DNA from: Maniola hyperantus
Taxonomy: Eukaryota > Arthropoda > Insecta > Lepidoptera > Nymphalidae
NCBI RefSeq assembly: GCF_902806685.2
Contig: NC_048538.1
Coordinates: 16,368,001-16,432,000 of the forward strand
Reading direction: 5' to 3'
Length of the DNA: 64,000 nt
Positions 30,301 through 39,503 of this stretch are shown one piece after another (positions within the stretch are counted from its first letter, which is position 1; each line of letters begins with the position of its first letter). The notes beneath the pieces were generated by a model that worked only from the letters and a program-made list of their open reading frames with translations, made no database searches and was not told the DNA's origin. The translations under genes were made by a program, and so were the position numbers.

Positions 30301-33300
30301 CCACCGAGCTCATTTGACATTGGTATTTGGTTGGTTCTACATTGCTGTCTCATTGAGGGATATTAAAATGATTTTTCATAGAAAACCTTCAATGGATTAA
30401 AATGTATGTCAAATGAGCTCGTGGGCTTTGAAAACTGATTTAGCGAACTACCCCGCTGTTTCTACTTCAACATTCTACCACAAAACTGCGAGAAACCGTG
30501 AAAGTTGGCATCTTAGTGTGGTAACATCCAATCTACTCGCACGAAACGTTTCTGATACAAACTGCTAAGGTGTAATGTGTTTTTACTGCTAAATATAACT
30601 TAAATAGCTTCAAGGCAAGTTCAGGCATTTCTTCATTTCAGCTCTATCCTGCAGTGCCTGAAAAAGGGGATAAGTTTAATGTTCGCCTTGAAAACACTTC
30701 ATGTAGCTTTATATTTAGTTATCAGTTTAATAGCGATATGCATTCCAATGAATGCACCTGATAATACTGCCGCCGGTTTAACATGCAGAGCCTAAAGCGC
30801 CATCTCCACGTATGAGAGAATCGCGACGATAATCTCGCCTGACAAAAGTCGATACAAATTCGGTATCGCAGCGATGGACGAGTGGCTCTGGACGACTCAT
30901 GAACCTCCATAGCTCAATGGTTAAGGAGTGGACTGATTTCCGAAAGGTAGGCGGTTTAAATCGCACCCACTACACTTTTGTCGTACCTACTCCTAGCACA
31001 AGCTGTACGCTTAGTTCGAGGGGAAAGGGGAATATCAGTCATGACTAACATGACTAATATTTTTTTGTAAAAGAAAAAGAAAAGAAAAAAGACGTGACGG
31101 ACTCGTCGCGTGTTACGGCGATACCATTGCGACTCGTGACGATACATACAATCGAGTCTCGCGACGAAACCGCCACGTTACGCCACAGTTGAAAGGCGCA
31201 ATGCGGCGATCCGTTGCGGTCTCGTGGCGTATTGTTGCTAGTCGCGACGATATGCTGGATGAATGCGGAATTATCGTTGTACCGTGGAGACTATCCGACG
31301 ATAGTAGGACGGACTCGTTGCGATTCTTTCGTCCGTGGAGATGGCGCCTAATTATGGCGCCATTCCGTCAACGTATCGACATTCGACACCTGCAGCGCTA
31401 CGAGGAATTCTTAATATGCGGCCTAGGTCAAACTAAGTCTGGCATTGATGCTATACAGGATCTATCTTATGCTGCGTTGAAATTCAATCTATAATAAATA
31501 GAAAATTGCTCAAGTAATGGTCACTTTTCGTCGTGCAAATATTAATAATCATTTACAATAATTGTAATGTCATTTCTATTCTAATAACATTTTTATAAGT
31601 TGCTAATACCTAATGAAAATCGGTCAAGTGCGAGTCATACTAGCAGACCATACTACCGTACCATCGTAGGTACATGAAATTTTCGTGGCGGCCATTTTAA
31701 AATTTTATTATTTGTTGTTGTAGCGGCAATAGAAATAAATACACATTCTGTGAAAATTTAAAGACAGCGGAGTCTTAGTAATAGGGTCCCGTTGGCACCC
31801 TTCGGGCACGGAACCCTAAATACTATAGTCATTGACCGCATAGTGATTAGACGATGTAGGTTTGAGCTCTCACTCGGCGCGGCGGCTGGCAAGGTGACTG
31901 CACGCAAATTCTTTTGCATAAAAGCTGATTGGAACGAGGTTAATTTTATTCCACTGAATATCTTGAAACAATTTGGCCATACACTCGTACATTTAACTAA
32001 ATAAAGTTCTAACTAAAACCCGACTATAAATAAACGCTGAAATATAGTAGAATTGTTTTTCTTTCGCTTGGCACCTATATTTTAATATCTAAATAATATA
32101 TAAAAGGAAAAGGTGACTGACTGACTGATCTATCAACGCACAGCTCAAACTACTGGATGGATCGGGCCTAAATTTGTCATGCAGATAGCTAATGCCGTGG
32201 GCATCCGCTAAGAAAGGATTTTTGAAAACTCAACCCCTAAGGGGGTTGAAATAAGGGGTTTTAAATTTGTGTAGTCCACGCGGACGAAGTCGCGAGCATA
32301 AGCTACTTGTACTATATTTATTTTATGTAGCCTCTGTTACCCAGACCATAATAAGGAATCGTTTGACATCTCATTCACTAAAATCTTCTCAATAGTTTAG
32401 GCGCTACCGTGGAATATACATACATAGACGGCTTTAATCATAAACCTTCCTTTTGGCTTTGTCGTAGTTGGGTAAAAAGTCATTGAAATGGGGATTAATG
32501 ACCTAATTTGATCAGCGCCATTTTGGTTTATTTTTGTGCGTGAAAAAAATTATTATATATTATATTGTTATTTTATTTTCAACACTTACATCTAGCTATA
32601 AATAAACTCACATAATTTTCACATTATATTTAAGTGACGATGGCGCCAACAGAGTACCTAAAAAACTGGCCAAGTGCGGGTCAAACTCGCGCAGCGAGGG
32701 TTCCGTCGTACAGTCGTTTTTTTTTTTCGACATTTTGCAAGATAAATCAAAAATTACTGTGCATAAAAATAAATAAAAATCTGTTTTAGAATGTGCAGGT
32801 AAAGCCCTTTCATATGATACCCCACTTGGTATAGTTATCGTACTTTGAAAATCGAAAATACATTTTTTTGTGATGTTACTACAAATTCACGATTTTCGGA
32901 TTTATTCCTTTACTTGTGCTAGACCTATCCTACCTATCAAATTTCATGATTCTAGATCAACGGGAAGTACCTTATAGGTTTTCTCGGACACACAGACTAC
33001 GAAGTGATCCTATAAGGGTTCCCTTTTCCTTTTGAGGTACGGAACCCTAAAAAAAACTTGTTTTCAAAGTGAAAGGTTGTCAAAATCTGCCGCGCAAAGA
33101 TTGCGGCATGCTGTGACGGTAATATGATCGCCTTGAACTTGTTTTATCTAATGGAGACTGGCCTTCTGCTGACTCGGGACTCACTCTTAAAAACGATAGT
33201 CTACATACAATTATTGCTCCACTGTAACCTAATTAATGTAAACAACGCTGTGATAGCCTAGTGGTTAGGAAGTCGGAGGTTCGATCCCGGGTACGCACCT

Positions 33301-33675
33301 CTAACTTTTCGGAGTTATGTGCGTTTTAAGTAATTAAATATCACTTGCTTTAACGGTGAAGGAAAACATTGTGAGGAAACCTGCATGCCTGAGAGTTCTC
33401 CATAATGTTCTCAAGGGTGTGTGAAGTCTACCAATCCGCACATGGCAAGCGTGGTACAGACTATGGCCAAAACCCTTCTCACTCTGAGAGGAGCCCCGTG
33501 CTTTGTAGTGAGCCGGCGATGAGTTGATCATGATGATGATGATGATGATGAATAAGCAGTGCTGTCGTTGTTTCCAGCGCCCCGCGGCACCGCCCAGTAC
33601 GAGGAAGAGCAGTTCCTGTCCAAGATATTCCTGTGGGTGGCCATCCTCTTCGTGCTGTGGCTCATCTTCGCGTGA
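24185..33675 (+). CDS. RNF185: RNF185/RNF5-type RING E3 ubiquitin ligase (four exons)
   Basis: Exons 24185-24339, 25407-25545, 29927-30089 and 33578-33675 join in phase to give 184 residues; human RNF185 has 192. The C3HC4 RING has Cys32, Cys35, Cys47, His49, Cys52, Cys55, Cys69 and Cys72 (CNICLD...CGHLFCWPCLHQW...CPVC). IPLYGRGN follows, as in the family. Two hydrophobic C-terminal segments are membrane anchors: residues around MSFGIGAFPFGVFTSTF and the last KIFLWVAILFVLWLIFA. Family members sit in ER and mitochondrial outer membranes and ubiquitinate misfolded ER proteins (ERAD); this role is inferred from homology. The start follows from the first ATG in a short Ala/Glu-rich leader. Confidence 0.95.
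24687..25040. repeat. Inverted-repeat element in RNF185 intron 1
   Basis: AATTCCGTCCATGTTGGTAA and TAAATAAGATTTATAC at the left match the complement of the right end (GTATAAATCTTATTTCATAG...TTACCAACTTGGACGGAACT). Confidence 0.65.
25130..25355 (+). repeat. Helitron-like element, plus orientation
   Basis: It begins ACCCTTATTATAAATGCGAA and ends AAAGTTGCGGGCATCTGCTA. Confidence 0.8.
25407..25545 (+). CDS. RNF185: RNF185 exon 2
   Basis: The acceptor is TTTCCTCCAG. It completes Cys52 and encodes WPCLHQWLETRPSRQVCPVC and VIPLYGRGNTKQEDPRNK. The donor is AAG|GTGAGA, phase 0. Confidence 0.95.
25564..25755 (+). repeat. SINE S1 with A23 tail, in RNF185 intron 2
   Basis: The tRNA-like head GAGCCTCAATAGCTCAACCG starts 18 nt after the exon 2 donor. 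It ends in about 23 A residues at 25733-25755. Confidence 0.8.
25760..26036. repeat. Minisatellite, 21 bp unit, about 13 copies
   Basis: The unit is GGTAACATTGTTATAGTAGC plus A or T. It follows the SINE A-tail, is interrupted by an F2 MITE, and one more partial unit (ATTGTTATAGTAGCAG) resumes at 26321. Minus-strand frames through it (TIMLPAT repeats) are not genes. Confidence 0.9.
26037..26327 (-). repeat. MITE F2 inserted in the 21 bp array
   Basis: It starts GGTGCCGATTCTGTT and ends GCCCAGAATCAGTACC, with the internal TTTAAACAGTAGGCTCGC block of the family in reverse. Array units flank both sides. Confidence 0.75.
26500..26745 (+). repeat. Helitron-like element, plus orientation
   Basis: From ACCCATATTATAAATGTGAA to AAGTCGCGGGCATCAGCTAG. 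It has an expanded GTTTGTTGGTTT stretch. Confidence 0.8.
26778..26942. repeat. MITE, family F4
   Basis: TAAGTCCCGCAAATTGCTAT at the left and its inverse AGCAATTTGCGGGACTTA at the right. Confidence 0.78.
26995..27410 (-). repeat. Two adjacent Helitron-like elements
   Basis: 26995-27185 is the subtype with CTAGCTTATGCTCGCGACTT...GGACTACACAAATTTC. 27186-27410 is the common subtype with CTAGCTGATACCCGCGACTT and the end CTTTCGCATTTATAATAAGG. Confidence 0.75.
27775..27935 (-). repeat. Possible LINE 3' end, minus strand
   Basis: TCAAATCAAATCAAATTTCTTTATTGC resembles the complement of a LINE tail with short A-rich repeats. The assignment is weak. Confidence 0.35.
28070..28233. repeat. MITE, family F1
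   Basis: ATGTGGCTAATTCTCTTGTA at the left and TGTGTACAAGAGAATCGGCC at the right, with GGAAAAGGATAGCAC inside. Confidence 0.75.
28736..28938. repeat. Palindromic MITE
   Basis: GTTTACTAAAAGATTGGACC at the left and GGTCCAATCTTTTAGTAAAC at the right are perfect inverses; CAAAAATTCGTAGTAC is the inner arm. Confidence 0.8.
29230..29560. repeat. Helitron-like elements, head to head
   Basis: A minus copy (CTAGATGATGCCCACGACTT...CATTTATAATATTA) is followed by a truncated plus copy starting near ATGCGAAAATGTAAATGTCT. Confidence 0.7.
29776..29802 (+). repeat. Homopolymer of 27 G
   Basis: An uninterrupted G run in RNF185 intron 2, 125 bp upstream of exon 3. A poly(T) tract precedes it near 29720. The length may be uncertain because of sequencing. 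Confidence 0.8.
29927..30089 (+). CDS. RNF185: RNF185 exon 3: first membrane segment
   Basis: The acceptor is GGTTGGGCAG. It encodes VPPRPAGQRTEPESAGGFPG, then FGIGAFPFGVFTSTFNFG. The donor is GCGG|GTATGT, phase 1. The Gly/Phe-rich hydrophobic part matches the first C-terminal hydrophobic region of RNF185. Confidence 0.93.
30785..31358. repeat. Inverted-repeat element split by a SINE
   Basis: GCCTAAAGCGCCATCTCCAC at the left and GTGGAGATGGCGCCTAAT at the right are inverses, and GAGAATCGCGACGATAATC has partners inside. SINE S1 occupies 30902-31092. Confidence 0.75.
30902..31092 (+). repeat. SINE S1 nested in an inverted-repeat element
   Basis: ACCTCCATAGCTCAATGGTT is a diverged head; CGTACCTACTCCTAGCACAA follows and the tail is (AAAGA)n. 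Confidence 0.75.
31617..31820 (+). repeat. Repeat R1, short copy
   Basis: It opens ATCGGTCAAGTGCGAGTCAT and ends GCACCCTTCGGGCACGGAAC. Confidence 0.6.
32090..32310 (+). repeat. Helitron-like element, second subtype
   Basis: It starts near ATCTAAATAATATATAAAAG, includes CAACGCACAGCTCAAACTAC and ends GAAGTCGCGAGCATAAGCTA. Confidence 0.75.
32664..33050 (+). repeat. Repeat R1, near-complete copy
   Basis: From CTGGCCAAGTGCGGGTCAAA with AGGGTTCCGTCGTACAGTC to TTTTGAGGTACGGAACCCTA. The two ends carry short inverted GGTTCCGT/ACGGAACC. Confidence 0.7.
33246..33553 (+). repeat. SINE S2, tRNA-derived, with (ATG)n tail
   Basis: The head CGCTGTGATAGCCTAGTGGT has an A-box-like motif and GGTTCGATCCC a B box. 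The body is GTGCGTTTTAAGTAATTAAA and the tail is (GAT)n. It ends about 24 bp before the acceptor of RNF185 exon 4. Confidence 0.8.
33578..33675 (+). CDS. RNF185: RNF185 exon 4: C-terminal membrane anchor and stop
   Basis: The acceptor is GTTGTTTCCAG. It encodes APRGTAQYEEEQFLS and KIFLWVAILFVLWLIFA followed by TGA. This matches the vertebrate PGTPQY...EQFLS block and tail anchor. Confidence 0.95.
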
Positions 33676-33820
33676 CCCCCGCTGCGACACTCCCGCCGTG
33701 CCTCGCAGGATACGCCGTGCCTCGCGGAGCACGCTGTGCCTCGCAACACACAAGCACTCCTGTACAGCACATACCAAAATACTAAACTGAAAAACTGCTA
33801 TGCATAATAACCTTACACTG

Positions 33821-34345
33821 ATTCTAAGAGCGGGGGCACACGGTGCGTTGAATAGAATAGAATAGAATGTTTTTTTATTCATGTAAACTTTTTAAAAGTG
33901 CTTATGAATAGTCAGGTTTAATTTACCACTGGTTCGGAATGCCGTTCCTACCGCGAAGAACCAGCAAGAAACTCGGCGGTTGCTCTTTTAATTTTTCAAT
34001 TTACAATGTTATTATACCGTACTATACAAGCCATTGCAGCCCCGTGCATTTGCGGCGGCGGTGCGGCGCCGGAGCGGTGTCGTTGCGTCGTGATACATAG
34101 AAATATCTGTGGCATGTCACACGATGCGCCGGACCTGCAACCACCGAGACGAGGCGGGGAGGGGTGAATGCGTTGCGACGTCTGAGCGGCACCGCTCAGT
34201 TGTTTTTATTGACATACTGTCCAACACTGCTTCGGCGCCGCTGCGACAACGACGTTGCGGCGCCGCACCGCTCGTGTGCCCGCTGATACGGTGAAATGTT
34301 TGCGGTGCGGCGCCGCAACGCATCGTGTACCCCAGTCTTAGGGAG
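33821..34345. repeat. Inverted-repeat element split by a LINE 3' end
   Basis: TAAGAGCGGGGGCACACGGT at the left and GCATCGTGTACCCCAGTCTT at the right are imperfect inverses; GGTGCGGCGCCGCA blocks fill the GC-rich inside. A LINE tail occupies about 33850-34020. It lies in the probable RNF185 3' UTR. Confidence 0.7.
33850..34020 (-). repeat. LINE 3' end, minus strand
   Basis: (GAATA)n at 33850 is the tail complement. CACTGGTTCGGAATGCCGTT and CAGCAAGAAACTCGGCGGTT recur at 38220-38400, 41920-42050 and 40312-40410. Confidence 0.7.
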
Positions 34346-34718
34346 GTTGCCCCATGGAGTAGAATGGAGACTTACAGTACTACTTGAAGTAAATACCAAA
34401 TTTTTGCTATCTTCAACTGACCAATACGGTATTTGACAACTAGTCAAATCATTAACGTTTTGCCTAACGTGAAAACGCGCGCTTAGTATGCGATATTCTA
34501 TGAAATACTGGAATGTGACGTCACATCATGATGACGTACTTTTTTAGTTTACTCGATAATTTAAAATGGTTAATACACTTAAAAGTAACAAAGGACGTAT
34601 ATTTTACGTATTTTGGAAGAGCCTCTATTTAATAATCACTGAGAAATAATTTATTTCAGCCAAATACCCAATTGAATAAAAAATATTTTTATTTATTTAT
34701 TTTATTTACCTGTACATT

Positions 34719-34880
34719 GGGGCCGATTCTCTTGTACACAATCTCTTAACTTAACTAAATTAATAGGTCTAAATCTAGCGCTATCCTTTTCCGCAAGCAA
34801 CATTATGAAAGGGATAGCAATAGATTTAGACGTGTCATTTTAGTTTAGTTTAGAGATTGTGTACAACGGAATTAGCCACG
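34719..34880. repeat. MITE, family F1
   Basis: GGGGCCGATTCTCTTGTACA at the left and TGTGTACAACGGAATTAGCC at the right. Confidence 0.75.
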
Positions 34881-35350
34881 CTGTATGACGTACTGTCGCG
34901 CGTTGCAAATGCAATAAAAAGTAGCGTTACCGACGCGCAACTGAGTCGCTGCAAAAAGTCGCCGTGGGGGACCTCCCTGATGGTCAGTGAAAGCTTGTAT
35001 CTAGGGGGAAATCGTTTTTAGATTTTGTATAATTTATTCTTAAAATTAGTGACTTTACGCTCGCTTCGCTCTTGTTGATACTTGATAAGTATTTGTATAA
35101 ATCGAAATCCTTAGGGCTTTTTAAGAATATTCCATACAAGTTACAATACATTTCGCTCTCTTTTCATTTATCTAAAAGAGAAAAATATTTCCTTACTAAA
35201 ATAGATGAACTTATTTTTTTAGGTGTTTCTTAATTTTAGTGCCTATATCAAGCAGTGTCTAAACTCTAAACTAAGGCTACATTAACCCATTAGGTAGGGT
35301 CAGCAATAAAGCTAGGTTTGCACCCGCCAGTACAAGCGACTATCTGCCAA

Positions 35351-35467
35351 ACTCAGAGTCGCTTAATCGTTACTTAAGTTTAGTTAAAACGAGACAGACA
35401 TCAATCTCTCACATAAATCTGTCTCGTTTTAACTAAACTTAAGTAACGATTAAGCGACTCTGTGAGT
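35351..35467. repeat. MITE, family F6, near-perfect palindrome
   Basis: ACTCAGAGTCGCTTAATCGT and AGTTTAGTTAAAACGAGACA have complete inverse partners up to 35467. A second copy is at 56530 and a fragment at 52670. Confidence 0.8.
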
Positions 35468-36564
35468 ACAGCAGTATGGACGGGTGCATACTTACTTGTA
35501 TTGTGCATAATTGTAACTGCCTTCTGCAATATAGGGTTTTCCTAGTGCAGAGGGTAGGAAACTTGTTTCTTGTGTCTAAATTCTAAATTCAAAATAAATT
35601 ATTCTTACTCTTATTCTTATTGTTATACCTAGCTTTGTTGCCGACTGTACATTAATGTACAGGTGACCACCAAACTTCTAGTTTGCACTAAAGTTGTGAC
35701 GAGAAGCGTTGCATTGCGAATAAGAACAAAGTTAAGTTAGATTAGAACGTGTTTTTTTTGATGCTGGACCACCACCAGCAAAACTATATTTTTTATCGGC
35801 AACTTCACAAAACATAATCTGTGCAGATGTACAGTTATTGATGTACAGACTTTATTTTGTTATTATTATTAATTTTGGATGAAAGCAGGGGGTGGAGTGT
35901 TCAAGAGATTTATAATTTGGATTGGATGCTAATTGATAAATCATGTTTCTGTTGGATCACATTGTGTAAAGTTGCACTATGACTGTATCTCATTTCAGCG
36001 AGAAGCTACTTGTTTACCTAATAAGTAAACAAAGGAAAACTAAAGTATATGGTTATTTATAGTCTGTTATAATTTTACTAAATTTTATGTAAGTATAAAA
36101 ATATATTAAATACTAAAATATTTAGTGAATTGAGCTCGCCAGCACAAATGTGGCCTAACGCGCGCTTTCATAAGCAATAATGTAAGTGGCCTTTGCAACC
36201 TTATGGTCTTAGCTCGAAGTATGTTACATCCTAGCATTTTCCAGTAAAACCCAAAATTTTCGGTAAGTATTAATGGCAAAAGTCCCAACAGTTATGTGCA
36301 AATTGTCAATTTCGGACTCGAATCTAACATTACCTAGCGAGCGTTACGTAAACACGTTAAGACGTCGAATTCAAACTTATCTTACGGCGATTACGCACTG
36401 CACTTCCGTCATCCGTTTTCTTGTTTTTGATTGGCCGAAATTTGAAAGTTTTTTTATTCTGATTGGTCAAAACGACGATTCTCTGTACTAAAGATTGGCT
36501 TCGAAATGTTAAAAACACCAAAAAAACTACTTAGGTGGTGTTGCACTTAGCAACGATTAGCACT
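35468..36564. other. AT-rich stretch, possible RNF185 3' UTR
   Basis: No supported exon. The only frames are short and without homology that I recognise. No repeat ends were identified. Confidence 0.45.
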
Positions 36565-36785
36565 AATCCATATCCATACTAACGAAAGTGTCTGCCTGTT
36601 TGTTACCTTCTCACCGCCCATGTCAACGTAATTTGGTATAAAGTCGGCTTGCATCTTGGACATGGACATAGTATACTTTTTGTTTTGGAAAAATCAGGGT
36701 TCCCACAGGTTTTTTAGAAATCTAAATCCACATGGATTTAGATTTCTAAAAAACCTGTGTGACGAAGTGGCGAGCATCAGCTGGT
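36565..36785 (+). repeat. Degenerate Helitron-like element
   Basis: It starts near CATATCCATACTAACGAAAG and ends GTGGCGAGCATCAGCTGG. Bases 36716-36758 hold a short inverted duplication of AAATCTAAATCCACATGG. Confidence 0.55.
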
Positions 36786-36795
36786 ATTACAGCTT

Positions 36796-37326
36796 ACAGT
36801 AGGTACGCGGCAGAAAGTAATGTACATCATCGGCTTTGTAGAGCGTGTCTGTGTCATACCTATAATATGACGTGTTGTCGGCCTCTATAGAAATCATCAT
36901 CATCATCGTCAACCAAAAGTCGTCCACTGCTGGACATAGGTCTCTTGTAGGGACTTCCACACGCCACGGTCTTGCGCCGCCGCCATCCAGCGGCTCCCTG
37001 CGACTCGTCTGATGTCGTCCGTCCACCTAGTGGGGGGTCTTCCAACGCTGCGTCTTCCGGTGCGAGGTCGCCATTCTAGCACCTTGGGACCCCAACGTCT
37101 ATCGGTTGTACGAACTATGTGCCCTGCCCATTGCCACTTCAGCTTCGCAACCCGTTGAGCTATGTCGGTTACTCTAGTTCTCCTACGGATCTCCTCATTT
37201 CTGATTTGATCACGTCACTATAGAAATAGAAATTCTTTATTTGCATAATGACAGAGACAATGCTCTACAAATCTGCTATCTCCTTCTACAAGTCGATGTA
37301 CATTACTTTCTGCCGCGTACCTGTAT
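36796..37326. repeat. MITE F3 split by a LINE fragment
   Basis: The left part has AGGTACGCGGCAGAAAGTAA; the right part resumes GACAGAGACAATGCTCTACA and ends CATTACTTTCTGCCGCGTAC. The insert is 36895-37217. Confidence 0.85.
36895..37217 (-). mobile_element. LINE 3' fragment (reverse transcriptase C-terminus), probably RTE type
   Basis: On the minus strand it encodes RWGPKVLEWRPRTGRRSVGR then PPTRWTDDIRRVAGSRWM and ends YVQQWTTFG with a stop. This C-terminal signature is common to arthropod non-LTR retrotransposons. The tail is (ATG)n. It is flanked by a 10 bp target duplication, CTATAGAAAT, at 36885-36894 and 37218-37227. Confidence 0.85.
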
Positions 37327-37493
37327 ATATTAGTTGTAATATAGTTGTATGTATATAGAGCTCTCGAGTGTTTTGAAGACCACTAATTTATATTGTTTTA
37401 AATTCGGTAGAAAGTTTTATTTTGAATATTCCTATAATATTATAAGTGTATATAATTTATTTCCATACGTTTGATGTAAATTATTTAATTATA

Positions 37494-37499
37494 AATAAA
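37494..37499 (+). terminator. Candidate poly(A) signal
   Basis: AATAAA in ATTATAAATAAACGTCC. It could end a long RNF185 transcript; nearer sites cannot be excluded. Confidence 0.25.
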
Positions 37500-37576
37500 C
37501 GTCCTATCAACTAAGGTGCTTTTTCATTTATTTTCAAAGTCGACTGATAGTAAGTTTTGACGTTTTATCGCTTTTT

Positions 37577-37900
37577 AGGGTTCCGTACCTGAAAAGGAAA
37601 AAAGGAACCCTTATAGGATCATTTCGTTGTCTGTCTGTCCGTCCGTCTGTCGTGTTTGTCGAGAAAACCTATAGTCCGTACAAAATGACTCCTCACGCGC
37701 CATTTTAACTCTATGGGTCAACTGTCATGTCAAGAGTACGATTCGCCTTTGAGACTACAAGCTAAAATCGTACTTTTGACATGAAATTTGACAGTAAAAA
37801 TATGGCGCGTGAGGAGTTTTTTTAAGCGTTATATACCCGTTCCCGTTCATGGGCAGGTAGGTAGGTCTTATAGCACAAGTATAGGAAAAAATCCAAATAC
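37577..37900 (-). repeat. Repeat R1 split by MITE F5
   Basis: It opens AGGGTTCCGTACCTGAAAAG and stops near 37672 (AGAAAACCTAT). F5 follows, and R1 resumes near 37853 with GCAGGTAGGTAGGTCTTATA. Confidence 0.75.
37673..37826. repeat. MITE, family F5, nested in R1
   Basis: AGTCCGTACAAAATGACTCC at the left; ATATGGCGCGTGAGGAGTTT at the right is its inverse. AGTACGATTCGCC is matched by AAATCGTACTTTTGACATG. Confidence 0.8.
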
Positions 37901-37924
37901 TGAGAGTTTGTGGTTACTTCTTAC

Positions 37925-38030
37925 TTTGAATATCTATAAAAGCCTTTGTTCTCCAACAGCGCCCCCCTGTCAATGTCATTCAAGTGCCAAGAGAGCCTTC
38001 TTGTCGCACTCATCGGTCGCACTGTATTAA
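37925..38030 (+). repeat. Dispersed repeat shared with 4545 and 42715
   Basis: GCCTTTGTTCTCCAACAGCG and TCAAGTGCCAAGAGAGCCTT are shared with the other two copies. Confidence 0.6.
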
Positions 38031-38057
38031 CTTCATTTCGCGGATAAGGCATAGGTA

Positions 38058-38210
38058 TAAGTCCCGCAAATTAATAATGCGCGTGGCCACCATTTTAGTG
38101 ACGTCAGCACTAGACTGAGGTTTCGAGCTGATAATATATTAACATTTCGGTTGACGTCATTTCGATGTTAATGAGACATAGTTCCAGCGCAATAGCAGTT
38201 TGGGGGACTT
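38058..38210. repeat. MITE, family F4
   Basis: TAAGTCCCGCAAATTAATAA at the left and AGCAGTTTGGGGGACTT at the right. Confidence 0.75.
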
Positions 38211-38219
38211 GAACATAAT

Positions 38220-38400
38220 TATGGATGGATTTGACTCGGGGCTGCAATTGTTTGTACAGTATGGTATAATAATATTGTAACCTGATCAATTCAAAAGAGC
38301 AACCGCCGAGTTTCTTGCTGGTTCTTCTCGGTAGGAACGGCATTCCGAACCAGTGGTAAATTAAACTAGTCTATTTGAATAAAAATATATTCTATTCTAT
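38220..38400 (+). repeat. LINE 3' end, plus strand
   Basis: GAGCAACCGCCGAGTTTCTT, then GGAACGGCATTCCGAACCAG, and a (TTCTA)n tail at 38385-38400. It matches 33850-34020 in reverse. Confidence 0.7.
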
Positions 38401-38577
38401 TTTATTATTGAAATTAAACAAACATTTTCAATGTCACTCAGTTTATTTACTTATAGTAGTCAATAATAATTAACAGACGTGGAAATAGAAAATGAAAGTT
38501 AAAAAAATGTTCAGTCCATTATTTAGTTTTAGATTGATGAACTAAATTGATACCAATGTTACAGAACAAAATAATTG

Positions 38578-38890
38578 GAGCCGATTCTCTTGTACACAAT
38601 GTGGCTAATACCGTTGTACACAAACTCTAAACTAAATAAAATGACACATCTAAATCTATCGCTATCCCTTTCAAAACGTTGCTTGCGGAAAAGGATAGCA
38701 CTAGATTTACCTCGTAAATTTAGTTTAGTTTAGAGATTGTGTACTAGAGAATCGGCCCCAATCTCTAAACTAAACTAACAGGTCTAAATCTACTGCTTTT
38801 CCGCAAGCAACATTTTAGGACATGGATAGTAATAGATTTAAACGTGTCATTTTAGTTTAGAGTTTGTGTACAAGAGAATTAGCCCCATTA
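38578..38890. repeat. MITE F1 inserted in another F1 copy
   Basis: The outer copy starts GGAGCCGATTCTCTTGTACA and is cut after CAAT at about 38603. The inner copy runs GTGGCTAATACCGTTGTACA to GAATCGGCCCC (about 38604-38760). The outer copy then resumes AATCTCTAAACTAAACTAAC and ends AGAGAATTAGCCCC. Confidence 0.8.
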
Positions 38891-39114
38891 TGTAATTTAT
38901 AGGTAAGTAGTACAGTAATTAATATTGATCTAAACTTACATCAAAACATTTAAGAACAAATTAAAAATATACCTATAATCCTATCTATGAAGATATAATA
39001 ACTAAGAATTAATTTTAAACTATATCATTCACACATATTATTATTAAAAAAGTCAGGAAAGAAATTCCTAACAATTTTATCTTAGAACTTAACGTTTACA
39101 CTTCTTGTTTCACC
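38891..39114. other. AT-rich spacer downstream of Prp19
   Basis: Probably Prp19 3' UTR or intergenic. No coding or repeat signal was seen. Confidence 0.4.
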
Positions 39115-39335
39115 CATACATCTAAATAATATATAAAAGGATAAGGTGACTGACTGACTGATCTATCAACGCACAGCTCAAACTACTGGACAGATCGGGC
39201 TGAAATTTGGCACGGAGATAGCTATTATGACGTAGGCATCCGCTAAGAAAGGATTTTTGAAAATTCAACCTCTAAGGGGGTGAAATAGGGGTTTGTGTGT
39301 AGTCACCGCGGACGAAATCGCGGGTTTAAGCTAGT
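39115..39335 (+). repeat. Helitron-like element, second subtype
   Basis: It starts ACATCTAAATAATATATAAA and ends GAAATCGCGGGTTTAAGCTA. Confidence 0.75.
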
Positions 39336-39503
39336 GCATTACTATGATTATTCTATTTTTTGTTGTTCTAGACCTAAAATTAAGCCAGTTTTTGATTCTA
39401 GGGGTCGCGACCCATTGTTGGAAAACACTGCTCTATATGCCGCGAATGGATTGATGTTATGTATAGCACTGTTATTATGATTATTATTAGTATTGATTAA
39501 TAT

